NCBI GenBank assembly: GCA_035541775.1
Contig: DATKMP010000173.1
Coordinates: 1-14,231 of the forward strand
Direction of reading: 5' to 3'
Source: DATKMP01 sp035541775
GTDB taxonomy: Bacteria > Bacteroidota > Ignavibacteria > UBA10030
Length of the DNA: 14,231 nucleotides
Below are positions 1 to 7,333 of this stretch, piece by piece; within the stretch, counting starts at the first letter, position 1, and the number at the start of each line of letters is the position of its first letter. Under the pieces are notes generated by a model. That model saw only the letters and a list, made by a program, of their open reading frames with translations. It did not search any database and was not told where the DNA came from. Made by a program: the position numbers and the translations under genes.

Positions 1-52
1 GATCGGATTGGTGTTTCACTGAAAACTAAGAAATTTTCGAAAGAGTTCTTTT

Positions 53-130
53 CTACTCTCTCGTCAATCGCTTGAACTTAATTCTGTGCGGCTGGTCCTC
101 GGCAATGCCGGGTTTCTTGGAGGAATTCTT
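53..130 (-). pseudogene. detached copy of the ettA 3' end (25 codons)
   Basis: Read on the minus strand this stretch encodes KNSSKKPGIAEDQPHRIKF followed by KRLTRE and a TAG stop. The final 19 codons match the C-terminus of the complete ettA gene to its right (GIAEDQPHRIKYKRLTRE) at every residue but one, F for Y. Differences in those codons are GAG/GAA twice, ACG/ACA, TTC/TAT and TAG/TAA, so nearly all are silent. Just upstream the two copies differ by a 2-base indel and the rest of the gene is absent. The copy ends at the stop codon of the DUF2283 gene (129-131). It is a non-functional gene fragment, read here as the displaced tail of an ettA gene left by insertion or recombination. Confidence 0.85.
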
Positions 131-347
131 ATGAAGCGATAGCGAACGGTTTTGTAGGAATAGAATCTGTTTCAAGTTTTTGCAAATTCACAACCTTACT
201 CGCTTGATCGATATCGATTCCCACAATAGTCCCAGTTTCATCGAAATCAACCACAACTCCATTCGCAATTTCTTTTGAATCGACACTTTTTTTCTCAGAC
301 AGATCGATATACAACGAATCTGTTTCAGGATAATAATGTAATTTCAT
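129..347 (-). CDS. DUF2283 domain-containing protein
   Basis: Small 72-residue protein that fits the DUF2283 family: it starts MKLHYYPETDSLYIDL, then has a variable loop, then a VVVDFDETGTIVGIDI strand pair. These proteins are about 60-80 residues, soluble, and of unknown biochemical role. They are often found beside another very small gene, so a paired, possibly toxin-antitoxin-like role has been considered; that is inference. The start is secure because a near-perfect Shine-Dalgarno (AAGGAGGA on the minus strand, 354-361) lies 7 bases upstream. The ATG overlaps the stop codon of the broken partner gene (344-498) as ATGA, which implies translational coupling before the partner was damaged. 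The stop codon touches the detached ettA tail at 53-130. The gene itself looks intact. Confidence 0.85.
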   Translation of the reverse strand: MKLHYYPETDSLYIDLSEKKSVDSKEIANGVVVDFDETGTIVGIDIDQASKVVNLQKLETDSIPTKPFAIAS

Positions 348-498
348 TTTCTGTCCTCCTTGAAATTTCGATCTGGAAAAGCATTATGAATTGAACTTCT
401 TTCTTTGTTGGGTTCCTTAGAATTATTTCTATCCATTCTTCTTTGAGATACGATCTTTTGACTAAAACTTGTTCACGAAAATATCGTGTCGTTTTCAT
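344..498 (-). pseudogene. broken small partner gene of DUF2283, internal deletion
   Basis: From an ATG at 496-498 the minus strand encodes MKTTRYFREQ, VLVKRSYLKE, EWIEIILRNP, TKKEVQ (36 residues). The frame then changes at about 389-393. In the new frame it reads I-HNAFPDRNFKEDRK and stops at 344-346, overlapping the DUF2283 start. From memory, a family of uncharacterised proteins of roughly 75-85 residues begins MKTT-YF, has a 'NP-K-EVQPDGRIRYW' centre, and ends 'DGETVHNAFPDRNF'. These genes often precede DUF2283 genes. Here the centre, about 30 codons, is missing, and the deletion is not a multiple of three. If translation simply continues in the first frame, a 57-residue product ends at 325. 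Head and tail are each convincing; the family identity rests on recall, not a search. Confidence 0.75.
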
Positions 499-504
499 GG
501 ACAA

Positions 505-533
505 AATATAACGCTTTTCGCAAGGAACGTCAA
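505..533 (-). promoter_or_regulatory. sigma70-type promoter of the DUF2283 module
   Basis: On the minus strand TTGACG (528-533) and TATATT (505-510) are separated by exactly 17 bases. This is one mismatch from each consensus hexamer. The -10 box ends only 6 bases before the ATG of the broken partner gene at 498, so the transcript would start at or next to that ATG, nearly leaderless. The -35 box begins 13 bases past the ettA stop codon, giving the module its own promoter. It should still transcribe the intact DUF2283 gene. Found by eye; no start site is known. Confidence 0.5.
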
Positions 534-545
534 ACAGTATGAAAA

Positions 546-625
546 TTATTCTCTTGTCAATCGCTTATACTTAATTCTGTGCGGCTGGTCTTCGGCAATG
601 CCGAGTTTCTTTTTGCGGAATTCTT
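546..625 (-). repeat. ettA 3' end, direct repeat of 53-130
   Basis: This is the genuine 3' end of ettA and one arm of a direct repeat whose other arm is 53-130. The two arms lie about 495 bases apart and enclose exactly the promoter, broken partner gene and DUF2283 gene. Identity is about 85 percent by eye, with one 2-base length difference near the inner end (around 611-616). Confidence 0.8.
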
Positions 626-2219
626 CGTACTCGGAATAATTTCCATCGAACCAGACAACTTCGCTGTCGCCTTCAAATGCAAGAATGTGTGTGGCAACGC
701 GATCGAGAAACCAGCGGTCGTGGGAGATGACCACTGCGCAGCCGGCAAAATTTTCTAATGCTTCTTCCAAAGCGCGCAATGTATTCACGTCGAGATCATT
801 TGTCGGTTCGTCTAACAGCAATACGTTCGCACCATCTTTCAAAATTTTTGCAAGGTGAACACGATTGCGTTCGCCGCCGGACAATGAGCCGACAAGCTTT
901 TGCTGATCAGTGCCGCTGAAATTAAACCGTGCGACGTAACTACGGGAGTTCACTTCGCGCGGGCCGAGCTTCAACAATTCTTCTCCGCTGGAAATTTCTT
1001 GCCAGATGGTTTTCTCCGGATCGAGCGGGCGCATTTGATCGACATACGCAAGTTTCACGGTGTCGCCAATCGTTATACTTCCTTTGTCGGGATTTTCCTG
1101 TCCGGTAATCATTTTAAAGAGCGTTGTTTTTCCAGCACCGTTCGGGCCGATGACGCCGATGATGCCGCCTGGTGGAAGCGAAAATTCCATGTTCTCATAT
1201 AAAATATTTTCTCCGTACGCTTTGGAAACACCATGCGCTTCGATAACAACATCGCCGAGGCGCGGTCCGGGTGGAACAAAAATTTCCAATTCTTCATCGC
1301 GCTTCTCGTTTTGTTCTGTGAGCATTTTTTCGTACGCCGCAATACGTGCTTTGCTTTTTGCGTGGCGCCCTTTCGGATTCAAACGCACCCATTCTAATTC
1401 CCGTTGCAGTACACGCTGGCGTTTGGATTCCTGTTTCTCTTCTACTTCGAGCCGTCGTTTTTTCTGATCGAGCCACGAAGAATAATTTCCTTCGAAAGGA
1501 ATTCCTTCGCCGCGGTCCAATTCCAAAATCCATCCAGCAACATTATCTAAGAAATATCGGTCGTGCGTTACGGCAATGACAGTTCCTTTGTATCGGCTTA
1601 AGTGATGTTCGAGCCACGCGACGGATTCTGCATCGAGATGGTTGGTCGGTTCATCGAGCAGCAGCACATCCGGTTCTTTCAATAATAATCTGCACAAGGC
1701 AACGCGGCGCCGCTCACCGCCGGAAAGTACATTGACGGATGAATCGCCCGGAGGACATCGCAGCGCATCCATTGCCTGTTCAAGTTTGCTTTCTAAATCC
1801 CACGCATTCAAGTGGTCGATCTTTTCTTGCAGCTTCGCCTGTTTTTCAAGAAGCGTATCGTAATCGGCATCCGGCTCTCCAAGCTGCTGATTGATGGCTT
1901 CATATTCTTTTAACAGATTCACCGTTTCTTGCGCGCCCTCTTCCACAATTTCTTTCACCGTTTTGGTCTGGTCCAGTACCGGTTCTTGCGGAAGATAATC
2001 AAACGTGATTCCTTTTTGTGCGGTAATCTGTCCGAGATAATCTTTATCTTCGCCGGCAATAATGCGTAAGAGCGTACTTTTTCCTGCGCCGTTCAGCCCG
2101 AGCACGCCGATCTTCGCTCCGTAGAAGAACGAAAGATAAATATCTTTCAAAATTTGTTTGTTCGGCTTAATGACTTTGCCGACGCCGACCATCGAAAAAA
2201 TAATTTTATTTTCAGCCAT
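546..2219 (-). CDS. ettA: EttA, energy-dependent translational throttle (ABC-F ATPase)
   Basis: Cytosolic ABC-F protein with two ATPase domains and no membrane segment. EttA binds the ribosomal E site and gates the first steps of elongation according to ATP/ADP level. At 557 residues it is the usual EttA length (about 555). Domain 1 has Walker A GLNGAGKST (41-49), signature LSGGE (165-169) and Walker B LLLDEP with catalytic E190. Domain 2 has GPNGAGKTT (358-366), LSGGE (446-450) and E471. Between them is the linker (about 242-325) that contacts P-site tRNA, with the ELEWVR block. The C-terminus RIKYKRL is also typical of EttA. These features favour EttA over Uup, YbiT or YheS. The ATG has no clear Shine-Dalgarno. 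The 5' leader carries a hairpin (2291-2316), and the 3' end is duplicated at 53-130. Confidence 0.95.
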   Translation of the reverse strand: MAENKIIFSMVGVGKVIKPNKQILKDIYLSFFYGAKIGVLGLNGAGKSTLLRIIAGEDKDYLGQITAQKGITFDYLPQEPVLDQTKTVKEIVEEGAQETVNLLKEYEAINQQLGEPDADYDTLLEKQAKLQEKIDHLNAWDLESKLEQAMDALRCPPGDSSVNVLSGGERRRVALCRLLLKEPDVLLLDEPTNHLDAESVAWLEHHLSRYKGTVIAVTHDRYFLDNVAGWILELDRGEGIPFEGNYSSWLDQKKRRLEVEEKQESKRQRVLQRELEWVRLNPKGRHAKSKARIAAYEKMLTEQNEKRDEELEIFVPPGPRLGDVVIEAHGVSKAYGENILYENMEFSLPPGGIIGVIGPNGAGKTTLFKMITGQENPDKGSITIGDTVKLAYVDQMRPLDPEKTIWQEISSGEELLKLGPREVNSRSYVARFNFSGTDQQKLVGSLSGGERNRVHLAKILKDGANVLLLDEPTNDLDVNTLRALEEALENFAGCAVVISHDRWFLDRVATHILAFEGDSEVVWFDGNYSEYEEFRKKKLGIAEDQPHRIKYKRLTRE

Positions 2220-2290
2220 ACACTGTTACCGTAAAATGAATTTCAAGCTTTTAGTGTTCACGAAGAGAACCAATTTGTTCCCGCATACGT

Positions 2291-2316
2291 CCAATAGAAA
2301 AAACATTTCTTATTGG
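2291..2316. promoter_or_regulatory. inverted repeat between ettA and the Sel1 gene
   Basis: CCAATAGAAA (2291-2300) pairs with TTTCTTATTGG (2306-2316), a 10-bp stem with one bulged T and a 5-base loop. It lies in the 175-base space between two divergent genes, about 72 bases before the ettA start and 55-79 before the Sel1 start. There is no U-tract of terminator type. It may be an operator or a leader structure of ettA; function is unknown. Confidence 0.35.
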
Positions 2317-2394
2317 CAATTCTAAAGACAATATACGAAATTGTTCCTCAGGTAACTATATGGAGTTTTTATTAGACGTTCATTAGGAATACTG

Positions 2395-3912
2395 TTGTTG
2401 TTGGCGGCGACGTTTGTGACAATGCAAGCACAGCAAGACCGCAAACAAGTTCAGGCCTTTCGGGAAAATATTCGTAAGACCGGATTGCCGCTGATGATTC
2501 CGTACACGTTAAACTATCAATTGCTGGAAACATTTATTTTGATGCAGCAAGCGAGCGGCGGCGATGTGCTTGCCCAGCACGAACTCGGGCTCCGCTATTT
2601 ATTAGGGCGAGGGTTTCCAGCTGATACGCCGAAGGCAGTGTACTGGTTAGCCAAAGCCGCCGAGCATGACCTTCCGATGGCAAATTACAATCTCGGCATT
2701 CTTTATATACAAGGCGTCGGTGTTGCGTGGAATCCGTTTGAAGCCTTCAATCATTTTCATGCAGCGGCAGAAGATGATATGCCGGAAGCCGAATATATTA
2801 TGGGCATAATGTATGCCGAAAATTTTGTTGTACCGCGCAACTGGCCGCAGACGTACAAATATATTTCTCGCGCTGCCGAACAGGGATTGGAAGAAGCGAA
2901 AGAAATTAAAAAAGAATTGCTCAAACGCGGGTTGGATACAACAGATACAAAAGATGTCGTTGCGCCCGGCAAAGAACGACCGCACAATACTGCCGCGCGT
3001 TCGACCAAACAAGATACGGCGTTCAATTTTGTCTTCCTTGATTTTCAGCATACCGACACTTCAACGACTATTGCCGATACAACGCTGATCAAAGAAGCGT
3101 ACCAAGCGTTGCCTGCGGTGAAAGATTCCGCCCAACCAGAACAAGTAGCAACAACGGAAATTGATTCAGCTTCTCGGTCTGCCGTCAAGTTTGCAGCGGA
3201 ATCTTCAAATCCCGAAGCGTTGTGCATGCTGGGACGTTGTTACGAAAAAGGGTTGGGGGTGAAAAAAGATTTGATCCTTGCCGGGGAATATTATTTCCGC
3301 GCGCTGCGTGTGGAATCAACCCGCGCACCGGCATTGCTCTGGCAGTTGATGCGCACCGAAGAATTCGAAAAAGCATTGGAAACGCGTTCGCAAAAAAATG
3401 ATCCCGATGCGCTGTACCTCTGGGCAGGATTAACGGCAATCGAGTTCAACAAAATGTTGAGCGGCGAGCAGGCGGTAAAGTTGTTAGCACGCGCGGCGCT
3501 TGCCGGACACCTTCCTTCGCTCATTGAATTGGGATTGTGTTATCTCACGGGGCGATGGGTGAAACAGGATAAAGACAAAGCGACCGAACTCTGGACACAT
3601 GCTTCTGTTGAAGGCGACGTGGAAGCAGATATTCGGATTGCAACAGCAAATGTTGTCGGTGAATTGCAAACGGAATCCGTCGATTCAGCGATTTCCACGT
3701 TACGCCGTACATCGAAAAACGGATCCATACTTTCCGATCTGGGGCTCGCTTATTGCTATGAAAAAGGAATTGGTGTGCCACAAGAAAAAGGCGAAGCGTA
3801 CCGAATTTATCAGAAAGCCATGCGGCGCGGAAGCGAGAAAGCATTTGAGGCAGTCCGACGCATGCATGATGAATTGCGTCCGGCGGAAAGTGAATTTCAA
3901 CTCCGTCAGTAA
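2395..3912 (+). CDS. secreted Sel1-repeat (TPR-like) protein
   Basis: A protein of about 505 residues built of Sel1-like helical repeats. Examples are 'AQHELGLRYLLGRGFPADTP', 'ANYNLGILYIQGVGVAWNP', 'ALCMLGRCYEKGLGVKKD', 'SLIELGLCYLTGRWVKQD' and 'SDLGLAYCYEKGIGVPQEKG'. A less regular linker (about 190-260) separates the first repeat group from the others. Sel1 repeats are protein-binding scaffolds; no catalytic motif is visible. The listed start is a TTG with AGGA 6 bases upstream, but the frame is open back to 2356. The upstream codons add FIRRSLGILLL, completing a good signal peptide that would be cut after MQA, before QQDRK. The true start is probably further upstream and damaged or unusual (see findings). 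It is divergent from ettA and convergent with the transporter, whose stop is 16 bases away. The partner is unknown. Confidence 0.8.
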   Translation: MLLAATFVTMQAQQDRKQVQAFRENIRKTGLPLMIPYTLNYQLLETFILMQQASGGDVLAQHELGLRYLLGRGFPADTPKAVYWLAKAAEHDLPMANYNLGILYIQGVGVAWNPFEAFNHFHAAAEDDMPEAEYIMGIMYAENFVVPRNWPQTYKYISRAAEQGLEEAKEIKKELLKRGLDTTDTKDVVAPGKERPHNTAARSTKQDTAFNFVFLDFQHTDTSTTIADTTLIKEAYQALPAVKDSAQPEQVATTEIDSASRSAVKFAAESSNPEALCMLGRCYEKGLGVKKDLILAGEYYFRALRVESTRAPALLWQLMRTEEFEKALETRSQKNDPDALYLWAGLTAIEFNKMLSGEQAVKLLARAALAGHLPSLIELGLCYLTGRWVKQDKDKATELWTHASVEGDVEADIRIATANVVGELQTESVDSAISTLRRTSKNGSILSDLGLAYCYEKGIGVPQEKGEAYRIYQKAMRRGSEKAFEAVRRMHDELRPAESEFQLRQ

Positions 3913-3928
3913 CGTTGTCTAAAAAATC

Positions 3929-4819
3929 TTACCGCAAAAATAAAATCCCGACACCGCCGACAGCAATAATCGTTCCTAGGATGATACGCCATGAAAAACG
4001 TTCCTTGTAGATGAACCGCACCGGTAAGAGCATCATAAGAGGCGTCGTTGCCATCAGGGTTGCTGCAACAGCCACATTGGTAAGAGAGATCGAAATTAAA
4101 CTGAACGACACGCCGGCGACGGGCCCAAAAACACAACCAAGGAATGTATTCAACAACGCACGGCGGTCATTCTTGAAAACTTGTATCGGGTGCATGAATC
4201 TTCCCGTAAAATAATTCAACGGCACGATGACGACGGTCGCCGCGACGACACGAATAAAGGTTGCCAGAATTCCATTCACCGGACCACGGTCAAACGCACA
4301 GCGCGCGAGAATCAAACCTCCGGCTTGTCCCACGGCTCCGAGAAACGCATACAATATTCCGAGCCACGAAATCGGCGTGTGGTGCGAAGTGTGTTCAGGT
4401 TGTTCCAGAACGACAAGTGCAATTCCCGCCAGGGTAATTGTCATACCGAGCAATCCCATGAGCGACAGTGATTCGCCGAGAAAGCAATAAGCAAGGATCG
4501 CCGTCACCGCCGGTGCAAAGGCCATGATGAGCATGCAAATTCGTGCGCTGTTATATTCAAACGATTTGAATAAAAATGTATCGCCAAAAATAAATCCAAC
4601 AAAACCGCTGAAGATTAAGAAACTTATCTGCGTCGATGAAACGGAGAACGAGATTCCCGCTGTCAGAAGAATGAGAGGAAGCAAAAGCGCAGCCATAATA
4701 AGGCGCACGACGTTGACGTACATCGATCCCACTCGCAACGTGGCGGCGGCAAACGCCATCGAGCTTCCTGTCCATAATGCGGCAGTTAAAAGGGCGCTTA
4801 TTTCACCAGCATACGGCAT
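3929..4819 (-). CDS. EamA-family (DMT superfamily) transporter
   Basis: Inner-membrane protein of 296 residues with about ten hydrophobic segments in two similar halves, the usual build of two EamA domains. The first half runs from 'EISALLTAALWTGSSMAFA' to 'LGMTITLAGIALVVLEQ' (about 5-140). The second starts at 'WLGILYAFLGAVGQAGGLIL' and ends 'IILGTIIAVGGVGILFLR'. The PAVTAILAYCFLGESLS stretch is a typical conserved spot. Members export or take up small metabolites such as amino acids or nucleotides; the substrate cannot be told from sequence. The start is supported by GAGAGGA 8 bases upstream on the minus strand. It is convergent with the Sel1 gene and divergent from the efflux operon, with 211 bases between. 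A short basic tail is the only cytoplasmic extension. Confidence 0.9.
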   Translation of the reverse strand: MPYAGEISALLTAALWTGSSMAFAAATLRVGSMYVNVVRLIMAALLLPLILLTAGISFSVSSTQISFLIFSGFVGFIFGDTFLFKSFEYNSARICMLIMAFAPAVTAILAYCFLGESLSLMGLLGMTITLAGIALVVLEQPEHTSHHTPISWLGILYAFLGAVGQAGGLILARCAFDRGPVNGILATFIRVVAATVVIVPLNYFTGRFMHPIQVFKNDRRALLNTFLGCVFGPVAGVSFSLISISLTNVAVAATLMATTPLMMLLPVRFIYKERFSWRIILGTIIAVGGVGILFLR

Positions 4820-5030
4820 ATTTTGTATCCTCTCTACACTAAAATACTTAAAACTTTTTAGAACTAAAATTCAGCAACTGATAAATTTGTTTTTTATTAA
4901 GACACTGAAGAGGTTCATTATTAAATTATCCTCACATTCAAAAGATCAAAAATATGAAACCAAATGCATCGATGGACGTCAAACCATAAAATGATAAATA
5001 GAAGTCATACGAGATGAGAAAAGGAAGATC

Positions 5031-6551
5031 ATGGAAATGAAAAAGAAAATTATGTATTCAAGCGCCGGCGCGGCTCTGCTGGTTGTTCTTGCCTATTTTT
5101 TATTTTTTCGCAATTCAAAACCCCCTTATGATTTTCGATACGATAAAGTGTCGCAAGGGGATATCAGCGTGTATGTTACCGCAACTGGCACGATTAATCC
5201 TGTCACATCGATCGATGTTGGAACGCAGGTCTCCGGCATTATTACAAAATTGTACGCCGATTTCAATTCGGTGGTAAAAAAGGGACAAGTCATTGCGCAA
5301 ATTGATACAACGTTTTTGTATCAAACGGTTCTTGACGCGCGGGCAACGCTGGACAAAGCAATAGCACAGCGGAACGACAGCAAACGCACACTGGATCGTA
5401 CGAAAGCATTGGTCGATCGGCAGCTCGACAATCAAGCCGATTTAGATGCAGCCATGACGACGTATGAGACAAACGTTGCTACGGCGGTATCTGCACAAGC
5501 GGCTCTCGACCGCGCGATCATTAATTTATCATATGCAACGATTTATGCGCCGATCGATGGCGTGGTTATTAACAGAGCCGTGAACATTGGACAGACGGTG
5601 GCGGCAAGTTTTTCTTCGCCGACGTTATACACCATCGCAAATGATTTGAGAAAAATGCAAATCGAAACAACCGTGGATGAAACCGATATCGGAAGAGTAT
5701 CCATTGGGCAGATTGGGACGTTTACCGTGGATGCATATCCCGATGATAAATTTTCCGGCACTGTTTCACAAATCCGTTTGGCGGCGACAAATGTTTCGAA
5801 TGTCGTCAACTACATTGTTATCATCGATGTGGATAATAACGAATTAAAATTAATGCCAGGGATGACGGCAAATGTCAAACTTCTTGTGGGCAGCAGCACC
5901 AATGCACTCCGTGTTTCCAATGTCGCATTGCGATTTCAACCGCCCGCAGAACTGATTGACTCAACGAAATTGATGCATCGTTCCGGAAATGGTTCGTTCG
6001 CACAAAATCAAAATGGAACCGGATCGCCGGCCGTTGCAACTGATCCGGTGCAGGGTCGCCAAATGAACGGCAGCTTCGCCTCCGTCTCCGAAGCAGACCG
6101 CGCAAGATTTCATACTGTGCGGGATTCTATTTTGAAAGCTCATGGCGGTACTCTCAGCCAAGAAGATATGCATGCCGAAATGCAAAAGTATTTTGCGAAA
6201 CAAGCACGTAAATCAAAAACACAGCAGCCCATTGCAACAACCAAACGAACATCGACGACCTTCGGCATTACGCAAACATTTCCTGAATACGAAAAAAGTC
6301 CCTATGTGGTCGATCATCAAAGCGGATTTGGGAGAGTTTGGATTATGAATGCCGATAAAAAACTCGAGCCCGTGTACATTCGTACAGGATTAAGCGACGG
6401 TAAGTTCACCGAAATTACCACGACGAAATTACAAGTTGGCGATCAAATTCTTCTTGGCGCCAGTTCGTCGACAGACGATGCATCCAATCAACAATTGCGC
6501 AGCCCGCTTCAAAGCCAGCAGCAGGGACCGGGACGTGGAGGTATGCGATGA
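5031..6551 (+). CDS. MacA-like periplasmic adaptor (HlyD/RND-ABC family)
   Basis: Membrane-fusion protein of a MacAB-type exporter. It links an inner-membrane ABC transporter to an outer-membrane channel. A short basic N-terminus and one transmembrane anchor (about 10-26) are followed by a lipoyl half-domain with 'VTATGTINPVTSIDVGTQVS'. Next come an alpha-hairpin (about 90-160) with 'ALVDRQLDNQADLDAA', the second lipoyl half 'ATIYAPIDGVVINRAVNIGQ', and a beta-barrel (about 205-290) ending 'LMPGMTANV'. The membrane-proximal domain resumes at 'GRVWIMNADKKLEPVYIRTG'. At 506 residues it is much longer than E. coli MacA (about 370). The extra length is mostly a polar insert at about 304-430. The C-terminal tail is Gln/Gly-rich. 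AGGAAG lies just upstream of the start; an ATG 6 bases on is an alternative. It overlaps the ATPase gene by 4 bases (ATGA). I leave the symbol blank because the substrate is unknown. Confidence 0.9.
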   Translation: MEMKKKIMYSSAGAALLVVLAYFLFFRNSKPPYDFRYDKVSQGDISVYVTATGTINPVTSIDVGTQVSGIITKLYADFNSVVKKGQVIAQIDTTFLYQTVLDARATLDKAIAQRNDSKRTLDRTKALVDRQLDNQADLDAAMTTYETNVATAVSAQAALDRAIINLSYATIYAPIDGVVINRAVNIGQTVAASFSSPTLYTIANDLRKMQIETTVDETDIGRVSIGQIGTFTVDAYPDDKFSGTVSQIRLAATNVSNVVNYIVIIDVDNNELKLMPGMTANVKLLVGSSTNALRVSNVALRFQPPAELIDSTKLMHRSGNGSFAQNQNGTGSPAVATDPVQGRQMNGSFASVSEADRARFHTVRDSILKAHGGTLSQEDMHAEMQKYFAKQARKSKTQQPIATTKRTSTTFGITQTFPEYEKSPYVVDHQSGFGRVWIMNADKKLEPVYIRTGLSDGKFTEITTTKLQVGDQILLGASSSTDDASNQQLRSPLQSQQQGPGRGGMR

Positions 6552-7333
6552 GCGTCGAGGGCACACTAAATGCATCGACAACCGGCCATCACGTTATTGC
6601 GGTCGAGCACTTGACCAAAACGTATCAGTTAGGCGAGGTCGAGGTTCATGCGTTACGCGGTGTTTCCGTGCAGGTGAACAAAGGAGAATTTGTTGCCATC
6701 ATGGGCGCTTCGGGTTCCGGTAAATCGACGTTTATGAATATTCTCGGCTGTCTCGACAAGCCGACGAAAGGAAATTACATTTTGGACGGCCTCAATGTCG
6801 GAATGCTTTCACGGGATGAACTTGCACAAATTCGTAATCATAAAATCGGATTTGTTTTTCAAGGATTCAATTTACTCTCGCGAACATCTGCAATCGAGAA
6901 TGTCGAATTACCCTTATTGTATGGAACGACACCGAGTAAAACACGATTCGAAAAAGCTGTTTATGCACTTCACCAAGTCGGCTTGGGCGAACGTGCGCAT
7001 CATTACCCGAATCAACTTTCCGGCGGACAGCAGCAGCGCGTAGCCATCGCGCGTGCCTTGGTCAACGACCCGAGTATTATTCTGGCCGATGAACCGACAG
7101 GAAATTTAGACAGCCGAACCAGCGTCGAAGTGATGGAAATTTTTCAGAAACTGAATGATAACGGCATCACCATTTTACTCGTCACTCATGAGCCGGATAT
7201 TGCAGAATTTGCGCGCCGGCAGATTATTTTTAAAGACGGCAGAGTGAAAACGGATCGCATGAACACCAGTCGTAAAGATGCAACGGCCGTGTTGAAAGAG
7301 TTACCCGCCATAGATGAGGATATTGAAGAATGA
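6548..7333 (+). CDS. MacB/LolD-type ABC transporter ATPase
   Basis: Cytosolic ATPase of 261 residues that powers the neighbouring permease. It has Walker A GASGSGKST (53-61), Q-loop Q105 in 'GFVFQGFNLL', signature LSGGQ (157-161), Walker B 'IILADEP' with catalytic E182, the D-loop after 'TGNLDSRT' and switch His214 in 'LLVTHEP'. This pattern is that of the MacB/LolD/FtsE group. In E. coli MacB the ATPase is fused to the permease; here it is a separate polypeptide, as in many other bacteria. The tail after residue 235 is polar and acidic. The gene overlaps both neighbours by 4 bases (ATGA), so translation of the three subunits is probably coupled. All catalytic residues are present. Confidence 0.95.
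   Translation: MSVEGTLNASTTGHHVIAVEHLTKTYQLGEVEVHALRGVSVQVNKGEFVAIMGASGSGKSTFMNILGCLDKPTKGNYILDGLNVGMLSRDELAQIRNHKIGFVFQGFNLLSRTSAIENVELPLLYGTTPSKTRFEKAVYALHQVGLGERAHHYPNQLSGGQQQRVAIARALVNDPSIILADEPTGNLDSRTSVEVMEIFQKLNDNGITILLVTHEPDIAEFARRQIIFKDGRVKTDRMNTSRKDATAVLKELPAIDEDIEE

Noticed and set aside
474..488. CACGA-TCGTG hairpin as a terminator for ettA
   Set aside because: The stem is only 5 bp with no U-tract, and it lies within the head of the broken partner gene, so it is better explained as coding remnant.
4954..4989. An 11-codon open frame before the MacA-like gene, as a leader peptide
   Set aside because: It has no ribosome binding site, no telling amino-acid run and no terminator/antiterminator structure after it.
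4524..4994. A 156-codon plus-strand open frame opposite the EamA transporter
   Set aside because: It is mostly antisense to a clear ten-helix transporter and has no recognisable domain.
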